Both the position numbers and the translations under genes were made by a program. A stretch of DNA of 64,000 bases from Cryptomeria japonica (Eukaryota > Streptophyta > Pinopsida > Cupressales > Cupressaceae), in the NCBI RefSeq assembly GCF_030272615.1, contig NC_081408.1, positions 768,446,336-768,510,335 on the forward strand, given 5' to 3'. Below the pieces are notes generated by a model that was given only the letters and a program-made list of their open reading frames with translations, was not told where the DNA came from and searched no databases. Positions 34,203-46,023 of this stretch are shown here, piece after piece; positions within the stretch are counted from its first letter, which is position 1; each line of letters opens with the position of its first letter.

Positions 34203-35379
34203 GCCGATCTTGGTGTGTTACAATCTCGGGAGAGATTCCCGAAGCCGTGGACACTCATCCCACGCTTATCATAGGCCAACAAAGATGTGATAGAAAGATG
34301 TGGTTTATCATCCTTACTAGACATGCCCCAATATACCATTAACCGGGGTCTATTGACAACATTAGCAGAGAGGTGGAACAGTGATATGATCACCTTTCAT
34401 TTGGCAACCGGTGAGATGATAGTTATACCAGAGGACTGTTATCAGATCTTGTAGATTTATGTGGTTGGGGATTTGGTACTGTATGAGCAGACCGAGGAGG
34501 GTGGCACAGAGGCTCTCCATCATGTGTTCCAGGATGATCACATTAGTGGTTACAAGATCACGTGGTAGGATTTTTTGGATTTAGGTTACACGTCGGTGCC
34601 CTCAGTTCTAGCAGGTTTCATTGGTCCTTTGTCCCGATTGTAGGTCAAAGGGACTCACTGTTGGATGGGGATTGGTCCTTGAGGACATGGTGACACATGG
34701 ACGCAGGTTTGCATGGTGGTCTTGTATGTTGGCCCACCTTTATAGGGAGCTCCACCAGGTAGTGTATCTAGGATACACCAGTCTATCAGCTGGGGTGAAA
34801 TAATTACAAGTGTGGGCCTGGGATCATTTACCAGTGACGAGACCACTTGCAGACAGGGATAGGCCAGTGGATCAAGCTTATGTTTATGGTTATACAGGTG
34901 TAGTTGTCCATTTTAAGCTGGGAAAACTAGAGCACTAGCGCAGGGCCTTGGATGACATTGATATGATCATCTGGAGACCATATATAGATTGCAAGGCGTG
35001 GGCAATGGATGAGATGGAGATGCCCTATGTGTACATGTCTAGGTATTTGATTGGGCAGATGCCTTGTATTATTGAGAGGTTTTTACACAGTCACATTTAT
35101 CGATAATATGGGAGACAACAAGGGATGTCACAAGGATCCTATTTGTACGCTCGTCGATGGAAGGATGTGTCAGAGTGGGGGCCTACCCTAGATAGCATAG
35201 TAGTTTTGGCTGAGTACATCACCTTGGCAGGACAGATATGGGATTATGCAGCTGGGGCGGTGGATGCAAGAATGACGGAGGAGTTCTTATCCTACTTCGC
35301 GGCACATGCGATGGCATGGATATCAGATCCAGGAGAGCCATTGCCTGCTTTTGATGATGAGGAGGAGGAGCGGCCATAG
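34203..35379 (+). pseudogene. plant mobile domain (PMD, aminotransferase-like) gene, antisense within T2
   Basis: Readable PMD blocks in order: ERCGLSSLLDMPQYTINRGL, LAERWNSDMITFHLATGEMI with IPEDCYQIL; then, after a frameshift near 34640, FAWWSCMLAHLYRELHQV and LQVWAWDHLPVTRPLADRDR, then DDIDMIIWRPYIDCKAWAMD and YLIGQMPCIIERFLHSHIYR, and the open 3' part 35125-35379 (WKDVSEWGPTLDSI), ending in an acidic run. These match the PMD pattern (ERW...FH...GE; W.WD/E.P; DD..WRPY). About seven stops and one frameshift inactivate it. TTGCAG just before the first block could be a splice acceptor. PMD proteins such as MAIL1/MAIN act in plant nuclei and the domain is also found in transposons. It runs opposite to gag-pol. 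Confidence 0.85.
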
Positions 35380-35640
35380 AGATAAGGTATACCTAGGTAG
35401 AGAGAGGAGGATGGAGAGGAGGGGGGTGATGGAGGAGGTGGTGATGGTGGAGGTGGTAGAGGTGGAGATGGGGGAGTTGGTGATGGGGGAGGTGATGATG
35501 GTGGAGATAGTAGAGGTAGGAGAGGAGGTGGAGATGGGGGAGATGGTGATGGTGGAGATAGTAGAGGTAGGAGAGGAGGTAGCAATGGGGGAGGTGGCGA
35601 TGGTGAAGATAGTAGAGGTAGGAGAGGTGGCCTTGTTTTT
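35380..35640 (+). pseudogene. Gly/Arg-rich tail of the PMD gene
   Basis: After three stops it continues the PMD frame with an almost pure Gly, Asp and Arg sequence, in which DSRGRRGG occurs three times as part of a roughly 60-bp repeat. The DNA is a strand-biased purine tract (GGAGATGGGGGAGATGG type). Because the frame is shared with PMD, this looks like a low-complexity tail rather than an unrelated satellite. Minus-strand Pro/Ser-rich open frames over it are artefacts. Confidence 0.6.
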
Positions 35641-35912
35641 TGGGGCAGGTAGTGGTGCGATTCTAGCTGCCATGGGAGGTGTGGGTGGTGGTGATGAGGT
35701 TGGCAGGCGACCTTCTTAGAGGAGGAGATCTGACTTTTTTACTCTATTGGTGCCTCAAATAGGGACATGTGTAGCTAGGACTACAACACAAGTACCTATT
35801 TAGATTAGGGTGTTGACCCACCAATGGGGATGCTTAGATTAGGACACTACAGGTCTCGGTTCAGTAGTTGTAGGCACAAGTTCTAATGTAGTAGTGACAA
35901 ATTATTTAGTTG

Positions 35913-36257
35913 CAGGCAAAGAGGGACGCAATAGTAGAGCATCAGGGTCAAGTAGAGGCTCTTGCTGACAGGCTGGATAGAGCAGCCGCAGGTGGTCTAC
36001 TTTGGGATACTTTGAGGGAGATATAGTACTCAGCCAAGGAGGTCGAGTATTATGGGTGCTTATGCAAGGATATGGTCCCACGAGAGCATAGAGCTCTGAG
36101 TTATGCTGCAGTGGCATCCACTCACTCTAACCATATTCATTCTTGGATGGAGAGCAGAGGAGTGATAGGACCAGCGCGACATGATTCGCCCAGTGGGGAT
36201 CTAGGAGCAGGGACATCTGCTACGAGACTGTCTGCCTCGGGAGATAGCCACACTTGA
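35913..36257 (+). pseudogene. C-terminal segment of the PMD gene, helical
   Basis: It follows TTAGTTGCAG and reads QAKRDAIVEHQGQVEALADR with LDRAAAGG, then a stop, SAKEVEYYGCLCKDMVPREH and an open stretch to 36257 ending in a stop. The first half is a likely coiled coil. Its position and strand fit the end of the captured gene. The two TTGCAG sites suggest that introns were retained, which antisense capture would allow. Confidence 0.5.
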
Positions 36258-38020
36258 CTTTTTTATTTTGGTCATTGTTTTTGTATTTATAGCCATGAGA
36301 CTAAGATGTACACTTGTGACCTTTTTGATATATGATATATGAAAATGATTTTCTTGATCCACTTGTGATGTTTCATGATGATGATTGATACTTTGATATG
36401 TGTGATGCTTATGTTTTGATATGATGATGCTATGAGGATGATTAGATGTTATTGATTTTTATTATGATGATGTGATGATGCTTTTGATGTTTTTATGTAT
36501 TGATCATATGAATGCATGGTTCTTGATGGTAGCTGGGATATACATGTGTTTTGATAATGTGATGATGCTCTATTGATATGTATGTGAATGCCTTTTGATA
36601 TGAGATTTGAATGATAATGATAAGGGTATGAGATGTATCTTGAAAATGCGATGTAAATGATAATGATAATGATGTAAGATGTATCTTGAAAATGATATGT
36701 AAATGATAATGATAATGATGTGAGATGTATCTTGAAAATGATATGTAAATGATAATGATAATCATGTGAGATGTATCTTTAAAATGATGTGTAAATGATA
36801 ATGATAATGATGTAATATTTAAAATGTTATGAATGCAACTAAATGATATAAATACAACTAAATGATCACTTTTTATGTTGTTGTTGTCATTCTTGTTAGT
36901 CACTTGTTTGTGCTCTTTTTGTCATCATTGAGCTTTTGATATGTTGAAAGTTGATACAAGCATCATGGTATAATTGAACCATAATGACCTGAGTACAACT
37001 TACATGAGTTTTGATATGGCAAGATGACACAAGCATTGAGGTATAATGGAACCAAGACGGCTTGAGTGTTTCTTGCATAAAACAGACAAGAGTTAACCAT
37101 TTTTATGTGTAAAATAGGAAATTTCTTCAATGATATGTTTCTAATCATGTCTCAACACAAATTTACACAGTACTAATGATCGACTCACAAATAGTAGACA
37201 AAGAAAATATCATATTCCTTCATGGCTTCTCTAGCTCATGAGTGCATCCTTGAGTAGTTCAAGAGATCCAATAATTTAGAAATCAAGATACAAATAGTCA
37301 AAACATTATGCTACATGTAAACAAGTCATTATTCAAAATAGATTATCCATTGTGTTCTTGTTTTGTACGGATTCTGATAATTGATGCTGATGAATTCGAT
37401 CCTAAGCCTGATGTGGATTTTGATGATTGACCTTGTTTTTGGCGTTCGAGGTGCATTTTGATTCTTGTTGTGACGTGTTTTTGCCCTATTACTTGGTCGT
37501 CTGTGTGATGGAACCTAAAACAGATTTGCCTTTACTGAGATCAGGGTTTTTCCCTCAGTGTCGACACAACCTTTTATTATGGATATACATAGCAGTCACC
37601 AAGCCATTGTGGAATATGATTAAGATAACTGATTCAGAGAGTTGGGAACAATGACTACGCTAAGTGTGTCCCGGATGTTGATAGGTATCTATTAGAAAAG
37701 TTGTGATGGCTATGGGTTTAGCTCAAAAAGGATAGGCCAAATGAGTATATACAGATGGAAGAGTCGATCTCTCACAAATAGCGCCTGGTGCCATGTTTTC
37801 ACCACTTGTTTTTATTGCACTTTTTGATTTTTTTTGTATTTTTCTTCATTTTCTATTTTTTTTTTGTGTCACAAGGTGTCTGTTGGCTAGGTTTTCACCC
37901 TAGTGACAATTTTTTATACTTTTTTGATTTTTTTGGTTTTTTTGCTTTGATCCATGCATTGGACGACTCAAGTGTAGAATTTATTCAAATGGACATTGTT
38001 GATTGGTTCATTGAGCATAT
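36258..38020. other. T2 region between PMD gene and integrase
   Basis: It contains ATGATGATG-rich sequence and a tandem repeat at 36605-36815. From 36840 to 37990 there is AT-rich sequence with no recognisable coding. It would be 3' untranslated for both convergent genes. Confidence 0.5.
36605..36815. repeat. tandem repeat, period about 48 bp
   Basis: About four and a half units of ATGATAATGATAATGATGTG followed by AGATGTATCTTGAAAATG. Units are over 90% alike by eye. Confidence 0.9.
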
Positions 38021-38029
38021 CCCCTTCTG

Positions 38030-39010
38030 AAGTTGACAACTAATATGCTCCTAATCCATAGGCTAATATGATGACAAAGGGTCCCAATCAGTTAGGTTCA
38101 AATTTCCCCTTCTTCTCTTAGTCTTCTTGATTTCTTGGATTTTCTTTTAGGACTAGATCACCAATTTTGAAAGCCCTTGGGATGACCTTGTGATTATAGC
38201 TTCTGCACATGCGTTGCTGATATGCCTTAAGATGGTCATAGGCACATTGTCATTTCTCATCAATAAGTTCTAGCTCTTGTAGCCTGTTGATGCGATATTC
38301 CTCATCTCGTATGAGACCTTTCAAAGATACTCAGAGAGATGGGATTTCTACCTCAAGTGATAGAATTGATTCTAAACCATACACCAATGAATATGGTCTA
38401 GTCCCTGTAGGTGTGCGGGTACTCGTTCTATAGGCCCAAAGTGTTGGATTGAGTTGTACATGTCAATCTTTGCCAACATCATTTACTATTTTTTGAGGAT
38501 TTTCAAGATTATTTTGTTTGATGCTTCTGCTTGGCCATTCCCTTGAGGATAGTATGGTGTCAAAAAGTGATGTTGGATATGGAATCACTCACAAAGCTCT
38601 TGGATATCTTGATTTTTGAAAGGTCTTCCATTATTTGTGATAATGGAGCTAGGGATGCCATATCTTCAAATGAGATAGTTGAGGATGAATGATGAGATCT
38701 TCTTTCCAGTCATGGTGGTCATTGGGACTGCTTCGATCCACTTGGTGAAGTACTCTGTGGCAGTGATAATGAACTTGTGTCCATTTGAAGAGGAAGGATG
38801 AATTTTTCTGACTAGATCAAGTCCCCATTGATAGAAAGGCCATGATGTGGTAAATGGTTGCAACTCCTATGCTAGCGCATGTATGAGGCTACCATGAATT
38901 TGGCATTTCCTAGCAAATCGATAGGAATCTCTCTCCATTTTTGGCCAATGATATCTCATTCTTAGAAGTTTCTTGGCAAGAGTAGGACCACTTGAATACG
39001 TACCAAAAAT
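38030..39010 (-). pseudogene. integrase (T2)
   Basis: Core motifs read on the minus strand: WGLDLVRKIHPSSSNGHKFI with the first catalytic Asp, ATEYFTKWIEAVP, and SSIITNNGRPFKNQD, where the second catalytic Asp is Asn (38633-38635). YYPQGNGQAEASNK has the catalytic Glu. The C-terminal part includes SYNHKVIPRAFKIGDLVLKE. Stops and at least one frameshift break it. It would join the DNA copy to chromosomal DNA. Confidence 0.88.
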
Positions 39011-39141
39011 ACCTTCTGAATCTCATGTAAGGTAGAGTCAAATTCGTTACGATCGAGGCATCAAAGAAGAGTACCATCTAGACCTCGGTGGTAAAGTGTG
39101 CCAACAGTTAAAGTATAGTGGGCTACTTGGCGGATAAAGGT

Positions 39142-40570
39142 TCACTTTTGATTGTGAGAGAGGTCGGGTGGGAGGGTATTGTTTTTAAGATAGTCATATA
39201 CTTTATGGTATAAGGGGGAATTAGAACTGGTTAAGGCACAAATGACTTGGGATTCTGCATTATCATAGGCTGGGGAAATTAATTGCTCCACCAGGAATTC
39301 ATAACGACTCATTTTATTTGGAATTTGTAGGAGCAAGGTGATAGTAGCCATTGCATCGACAACTCTGTTATCCAATATTGGAATCTATTCAAAGGTGATG
39401 TCCATAAAATACTTCTTGAAATCATCCACCATGGGTTTGTAGGGTAGTAGTGTTAGATTCAATGACAGTCCCAAAGACACTGAGAGGGGGGGTGAATCAA
39501 TGTCTAACTGGTTAATGGAATATTTAAACTTATTTATAACTTTGCAACCCAAATTAATGTACCGGTAAACAATCAATACTGCAGCAAATAGAAATAACAT
39601 AGACAACATAAATGCACACCATAACACAAGATGTTTTGGCGAGGAAACCCGATGTGGGAAAAACCTCTGTGGGATTTGTGACCCACAATATTTACTTATT
39701 GGCCAATATGAATAAATATTACTTACAATAGGGGCTTGCACATGTAAGAAGGCCAACAACCTAGAGCTCACTGCTCAAATACAAAGGAAGTCGCACTAAC
39801 TTACAAAATTGGATGATTAAATCCAATGACAATGTACTGCTCAAAAGAGCATCTGCAATGCTTGATTCAGTATCAGTTAAGCTCTATCAAAAACCATAAC
39901 CAAAACCTTGCCGGTGAATAAAATTCACTCTGCTCTACTCTTCTCCTTATTCACCCATAAAATCATTACATCAAAGCTCTTATACTTTTCATCTCTATCC
40001 CATATCACTAATATTACAAAATGATCTACAAGATCTCATACACATATGAGTCTTTACAATACAATATGCTGGCTTACAGCTAATTACAACAAAATTCATA
40101 TAACCAAAACTTTATCTCATGTCAGCCTCAGTGTCGATATGCTTCGTTGTCGGTGTTGGTAGATGATGTCTGCATTGCCGGTGAACCTGTAGAATCCTAT
40201 TACCGGTTGGTTGCCATCAATGACAACATCAACCATTCTCATATGAGTGTAGAATGCCAACAAGTAGCTTATCATCCATTGTTTGATAGTCATCATTGAT
40301 CTGATTGATGACTAATTGTGAATCTCCATAGACTTTTAGCTTAGTGATCTTCCATTCAATAGCCACTTTGATGTCAGTCATAAGTGCCTCATATTCCGCC
40401 ACATTACTGGTGCAAGGGAACATCAATTTGTATGATCTTGGGATGGTATGTCCTTTGGGAGTGACAAAGATAATTCCATCTCCTGATCCATGCTGAGTAA
40501 AAGATCCAACAAAGTAAAGAATCCACTGCTTGGTGTTGATGTTAATAATATCCATGTCCAAAAATTCCAT
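39142..40570 (-). pseudogene. second (archaeal-type) RNase H and connector to integrase (T2), split by a solo LTR
   Basis: The 5' part (40570-40268) reads WILYFVGSFTQHGSGDGIIF, then PCTSNVAEYEALMTDIKVAI and LKVYGDSQLVINQINDDYQ, the pattern of the extra RNase H of Tat elements; the DGS catalytic site is VGS here. The 3' part (39445-39142) continues with MVDDFKKYFMDITFE and VVDAMATITLLLQ. The Copia solo LTR at 39451-40262 with its target duplication sits between them. Confidence 0.88.
39451..40262 (-). repeat. Copia solo LTR nested in T2
   Basis: Read minus, it starts TGTTGGCATTCTACAC and ends ...GAATCTAACA, 812 bp. Target duplication CTACT (AGTAG on plus) lies at 39446-39450 and 40263-40267. 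It shares TTTGAGCAGTGAGCTCTAGG and GGTTTTTCCC with the other Copia LTRs. Leaving out the LTR and one copy of the duplication makes the RNase H frame continuous, which proves insertion into an existing T2. Confidence 0.95.
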
Positions 40571-40599
40571 TTGGATTAGATGATGGTATTGTAGTGGTG

Positions 40600-41130
40600 T
40601 CTCAGCCAGTTGATTGACAATTTCTTGTCCTTTGATGGCTCTTCACTCGGTGTACTGAATGTCGAATTTTCTCAAGATTATAACCCATTTTGCCCACCTT
40701 CCTGTGAGAGCAGATTTACTGAGTAGGTACTTTAATGGATCAATTTTTGCTACTAGCTTGATGGTATGTGCTAACATGTAGTGTCATAACTTTTGGGAAG
40801 AAAACACCACAGCTAAGCATGCTTTCTCGATGAAGGTATAATTAAGTTCATAGCCATTCAATGTCCTGTTGATGTAGTAAATGGCTCATTCCTTTCCTAT
40901 TGAATCCTCTTGGGATAGGAGTGCCCCCAATGATACTTTTGTTGCTGATATATAGAGGATGAGGGGTTTTCTTGCTATTGGTGGCACCAAAATGGGTGGA
41001 TTCGTCAAATATTTCTTGAGTTGATGAAAGGATTCTGCACGCTTGTCTTCCCTCCTGAAAGTTACATGTTTATGTAATAGATGTGCAAACAAAAGATATT
41101 TATTCGCCAACTGAGCTATGAATCTTCAAA
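40600..41130 (-). pseudogene. RNase H (first domain) of T2
   Basis: It reads ANKYLLFAHLLHKHVTFRRE, then FHQLKKYLTNPPILVPP and KPLILYISATKVSLGALLSQ, the standard Gypsy RNase H start, followed by readable but broken sequence to about 40600 (INRTLNGYELNYTFIEKACL type). It degrades the RNA strand during reverse transcription. Confidence 0.85.
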
Positions 41131-42065
41131 TGGATTGCAACCACCCTTGCAGCAATCTAAGTTGGTTGATATTCTTAGGAGGTGGCATCTCCACGATAGC
41201 CTATACCTTTGTTGGATCAACCTCTATGCCCTTTTTTGATATGATGTATCCTAAGAGCTTGCTTGAGGTAACACAAAAGACACAATTTTTAGGATTCAAT
41301 CTGACATTAAACTGTTCTAACCTTTGAATATCTTCTCTAAAATATTTAGATGGGATTCCCTTGTGGAAGATTTAGCTAGTAGGTCATCCACATAATCCTC
41401 CATGAATATGTGCATCATGTCATGGAAAATAGTGGTCATTGCTCTTTGATAGGTGGCTCCTACATTCTTAAAGCTGAAAGGAATGATGTTCCAGCAATAG
41501 GTTCCCCATGGACATGTGAATGCAGTCTTGTCTTGATCTTCGGGGGCTATCTGGATTTGATTATAACTTGAGAAACCATCCATTAATGATAACATGGTGT
41601 GTCCTGCTGTGAGGTGCATTATAACATCAATGCTTGGTAAAGGAAAGTCATCTTTCATACAAGCTTTGTTTAGATCTCTAAAATTGGTACAGATCCTAAT
41701 GCTCTTATCTAGCTTGGAGATAGGTACAATGTTTTAAATCCATTTTGCATAGTCTATAGGTTAGATAAATCCGACATCCAATAGTTTCTTTAATTCAACT
41801 TTGACTAGCAGTGCTACATGTGGATTCATCTTTTTGAGCTTTTGTTTGACGAGCTTAGCTCTTGGAATAATTGATAGGTGATGCAAAATTAGATTCAGAT
41901 CTACCCCTGACATGTTAGCATAAGACCAAGAAAAGTTTATTTGCTTCTCCTTGAAGAATTGGTTATAGTCTAGTCGTTCCTACTCGATCAGTGATTCTGC
42001 CAGATGTATGGTTTTTGTTGTTTCTTCAGTGCCAATATTAATTGATTGAGTTGGTTAAATCAATA
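41131..42065 (-). pseudogene. reverse transcriptase (T2)
   Basis: In order: DLNLILHHLSIIP, KKLLDVGFI, RICTNFRDLNKAC, DDFPLPSIDVIMHLTAGHTM, LMDGFSSYNQIQIAPEDQDK, then FTCPWGTYCWNIIPFSFKNV, and an intact YVDD box (EDYVDDLLAKS near 41380-41400), then SKLLGYIISKKGIEVDPTKV. Stops occur near the N-terminus and after KV, and a frameshift lies near 41250. Confidence 0.9.
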
Positions 42066-42078
42066 TTAGTGACCTCTC

Positions 42079-43175
42079 CTAGTAATGTTCAGGAAGAGTG
42101 TCAAGTCTCCCATCTTCAGGTGCCTCAAAGAGGTTTTCACCCTCAGATACATCCTTTATTTCCACTTTTTTGTTTTTGTGATCTAACACTGCCATTAGAT
42201 GGTTTTCACTGTTAGATCCATTTTTTATTTTCCTTTTGCAACTGAGAGACTTGGCACTCCCCTGATTAAAGATATCGTTATGTGATTCATTGGTGGAGCA
42301 AGTTTTGGGGTTAACAGAGCAGAGGTATTGGACAATGGCCTCATTGTTTGGTAATATTGGTATATCATGATGTTCAGGTTCTTCCCAGTCTATGAGGTCA
42401 GGATATATGAGTGGTAGGGAGTCATTTGGTGGGTCAAGATCAACTATTGTAAGTGTCATGATAGAGATATTGTCATCATTTTCTAGGACATGGGTGAGGT
42501 CTATGATATTCTTGAGGTTTTTGATGGTACTCTTTTTGATATTGCATGTTTCATATTGGAGTTGCTTGTTCTCATTAGCCTCATAGATATGTTGTGGTTC
42601 TAATTCAGATGATCTAGAGCTCGAGCCTTGTCCTTCATAAGGAATGGGTGTGTATGTGTGAATCGTATCCACTCTAATATCCTTTGTAACATATGAACAA
42701 GTGTCCCACTCATACTCATTGGAATTAGTTTCAAAATCACTGTCCCAGGTTACCTCACTGAATTTGATAGGGATGGTGTATGGTGAGAAAAGATTACTGA
42801 TTATTGCTACAATTTGGGTGGCTTGTTCTGATTCAAGATTTGTGCTGGATTTTACTCTTTGGATTTGTTCATACACTATTTCCCTTCTGTTAGGATAAAT
42901 CTCCTTGGATTGTGGTTCTGACTCGGTTTGATCAGGTTCCTGTACATGATGTACTTTTTTATAAGAGGCTTCCTCTCTTTGGATAGCGAGCTCTTCTTGT
43001 CGCTTCTCATATTCTTCATGTTTTTATTCTTTTCTTGTCTTTTCTGATGCTTGGTGTAGTGCTTCTTTCCATGAGTCTTCATTATGCGTCGCCTTTCCTT
43101 TCCATTAGGGTGTTTGATGATGATCTTTCTTTTGCTTAGGGGGGTAATGTTGACCATACTCAAGTCCTGATTCAT
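42079..43175 (-). pseudogene. acidic linker between protease and RT (T2)
   Basis: The open stretch 42876-42079 has an acidic segment (DSDFETNSNEYEWDTCSYVT) that corresponds to the DSETDSHEWEFDS region of T1 and T3. Near its end, SEGENLFEAPEDGRLDTLPE is conserved with T3 (KGENLFEAPEDERFDILP). Upstream, 43175-42876 is very Lys-rich. No enzyme motif is present. Confidence 0.75.
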
Positions 43176-43199
43176 CTTTCGCTAGTTGTGAATGGGGTT

Positions 43200-43330
43200 G
43201 TATGGGTTCTATGATACCTTCTTGATGCTTACCAATAGGGCCTTTTCCTTTGTATCCCATGCGTTGCATAATTCTAAACCCATTGCCATACTATTCAGTT
43301 GGTATGGCTACTTCTAGGGCAGCTCCTCTG
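43200..43330 (-). pseudogene. G-patch-like segment after the protease (T2)
   Basis: Read minus: GFRIMQRMGYKGKGPIGKHQ and EGIIEPIQP. The Met-Gly-Tyr-x-Gly-x-Gly-x-x-Gly spacing and the closing Gly-Ile fit a G-patch. The same segment stands at this place in T1 and T3. Confidence 0.7.
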
Positions 43331-43469
43331 ATTTCTTCCTCATCCTTGTATAGCCAGTTGAGGATGTCTTTGTTATCTGATTTGTCAGCTAATGTACCTA
43401 TCTAGATAAATTTACCATAAAAATTAATGATCAGTTGTGTTGCCTGATTTTTTGATGTGGAAGGTTGTC

Positions 43470-44275
43470 CTTAAGACCTTAGTGAAGTTAACAATTTAGA
43501 TAGACACAAGGGTTCAAAAGAGTATTCCCCCATGCCTTGATCTTTGATTTTCATATTTTTCTTGAAGTTCATGGATAGGGACTTGAGTTCTTCTTGATGG
43601 TTGGATGATGAAGAAGCTTGGGCCTCCCTATTGTGTGGAACTAGGACATATTGCATTGCCCCCATAGCATTGCACTACTGAAAAGGGTTAGTATCTACTG
43701 ATGTCGAAATTTCTTATCTGTTATAGGGGAATTTGAGACATTGATGGTACATAGAAGGTACCACTTGCATTTCATGGATCCAAGGATGACCTAGGAGTAT
43801 GTTGTATGTCAATTCTATGTCCAAGACTTAGCACATTGTGTCTCTTTGTATAGGTCCCACCTGAATGGGTAGTACCACTGTTCCCTCGGATGACCTTTCT
43901 TCATCATCATAGGCTTTGATGGTGATCTTCCTTTTAGGGTCAATAGTCTGTTTAGAGAAGCCCAATGCACAGATAAGCTTTAAAGTGCATATATTGAGAC
44001 CAACTCCTCCATCTATTAATACTCTTTTTACTTGATATTTATAAACTATGACTTCGATATGGAGAGGGGTGTTGTGCAGATGAATCAAGGAGATGTCATC
44101 ATGTTTTAAAAAAGATATGATATGAGGCACAGTCAAATGTGCCACCATGGCTTGAAATCTATCTAGGTCCAAATCAGGTGGGACCACAGTATCCAGAGCC
44201 TTCTCCAAAATGTCCTTGTGGGCTAGTGAGATTTTTAACAGCTCTAAGATGGAGATTTGAGCTGGTGTCCTTTGT
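43470..44275 (-). pseudogene. aspartic protease (T2)
   Basis: The active site reads VLIDGGVGLNICTLKLICAL near 44005-44060 (Asp-Gly-Gly), then KRKITIKAYDDEERSSEGTV and LPIQVGPI. The continuation beyond 43828 includes the LGHPWIHEMQVVPS-type segment with stops. It would process the polyprotein. Confidence 0.82.
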
Positions 44276-44277
44276 AG

Positions 44278-46023
44278 TTAGTCCACAAGACTATATTGAG
44301 TCTTAGGGGGAGGAGTTGATGTTTTAGATGTTCTCCCATTGAGGACATACTTTTGTGCTCTTGTTGTCACATTCATCAATGTTTTTTCTTGTTTATTCTT
44401 GATCTTTATGGCATTCACCTGATTGTCATAAGCTGAGATGTGGTTGATGACATTGTCATAGATGTGGTTGATACGAGCTCCTTTGTTGTCAGATGTGGAT
44501 GCTCCTCCCTTGTTATAATTTGAGAGGGGATCTTTGAATATCATGTGATCATTGTTGTTCTTATGGCTATCTATTGTTATGTCTCCCTTTTCTATTAAGT
44601 CTTCAACCAGGTTTTTCAACCTCATGCAGTCATTTGTGTGATGTCTCTTGTTGCGATGGTATTCACAAAAATATGAATCATTCCACCATGATGGCTTAAC
44701 TTGGGGTTCATAGTCACATATGGGTGGTAATTTAATGACTTTATTTGCCAACAATTCTTGAAATGATGACTCAAGGGATTTCCCTAATGGTGTAAAAGTC
44801 CTTCAATAAAAGGAGGGTTTGGTGTAGCCCCCTTGATTGTTGTTTCCTTGGTTGTTGTTGATGTTTCCTTGGTTGGTGTGAGTGGGTTGATTGTTGATTG
44901 TTGTTGCCTCGATTGTTTTTGTTGTTGTTATACCAGTAGTTGTTGTCGTTGTTGTGATTCCTATTTCATTGATTGTTATTGGGAGGTGTAACACCTGATA
45001 GGTTGAGAATTGGTTGCTTAGGTTTGACATTGTCCACTACACCATCATTAACCACATTCTTTTTTCTAGTCCAAAATTTGGACTTGTCTGAATTATTATA
45101 GTGGTTATTGTAGGTGTTTTTGTTGGATGAACTAGGACCCTCATTGGTGAAGCTTAAGGTCCCCTTTTTGATTGAGGTCTCTTCTACTTGGATGCCATTG
45201 TCGATGAGCTTTTGGAAAGTAGGTAGACATTGTAGTTTGAGTTGATAATTCATTTCGTCATTCAAATTATCTATAAAAATTTCCATTTTCTCTTTTTTAG
45301 GCACATCACAAGGATACCTTGAGACCATACATCTCCATCTTTGTAAGAATACCATAAATCTCTCATTGGGTTTCTGCTTTGTATTACATAGATCTAGCAT
45401 GGTAGTCTCATGTTGGATGTTATATGAGTATTATGAAATGAATTTATTCACTAACTCATCAAATGATCTTATAGGAGGTGTGATTTTAGAGAGCCATTCC
45501 ATGGTTTGACCTCCCAAGCTTCTTGGGAATAGTTGTGGGAAAACTCCAAGATCATGGTGCAAAATTCCCTGATGTGGTTATGGGGATCACTCTTACCATC
45601 ATACTTATGATACTGTGGAATATTTGAGTTTGCTGGAAAAGGCATCATGTTCAACCTTCTATCAAAAGGATAAGGGTAAATGTCCTCCAATGAGTATCGT
45701 GTCGTAGTCCCTTGTTGCATGTCCTGCATTTTTCATTGAAGTGTTTGGAGTTGTTATGCAAGAATAGCTAGGGGTGCCTTGGACCTTTGATGATTAACAT
45801 CCCCTTATTCACTAAGATTGTCATAATTACGGGTATTATTTTGTTCATTGTTATGATCTTGTTAATGGGTGTGATCTTGGGCATCTTCTCCTCTTAGATG
45901 CTCTTGATTTTGGGTATTATATGTGTAGGTTCTTGCTCTTGTTCGTGAGATTCTCTCATCAGTATTCCTTAAATTTTATGTGTCAAAATATTTAGGAATA
46001 TCAACTCCTTTACTGGTTAGCAT
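44278..46023 (-). pseudogene. Gag (T2)
   Basis: It includes YPYPFDRRLNMMPFPANSNI with KYDGKSDPHNHIREF, then MLDLCNTKQKPNERFMVFLQ, KMEIFIDNLNDEMNYQL and WTRKKNVVNDGVVDN, all with counterparts in T1 and T3. The zinc-binding-like motif YFCEYHRNKRHHTNDC is complete. There is a Thr/Asn-rich insert near 44800-45000. Several stops and two frameshifts (about 45430 and 45000). The start codon is uncertain. Confidence 0.87.

Noticed and set aside
35292-35719. Open frames of 97-137 codons across the purine tract
   Set aside because: Pro/Ser- or Thr/Ile-only sequences antisense or out of frame to the Gly-rich PMD tail; low-complexity artefacts.
37788-38030. 80-codon Phe-rich open frame
   Set aside because: Product of T-rich DNA antisense to the end of the T2 integrase and its 3' region.
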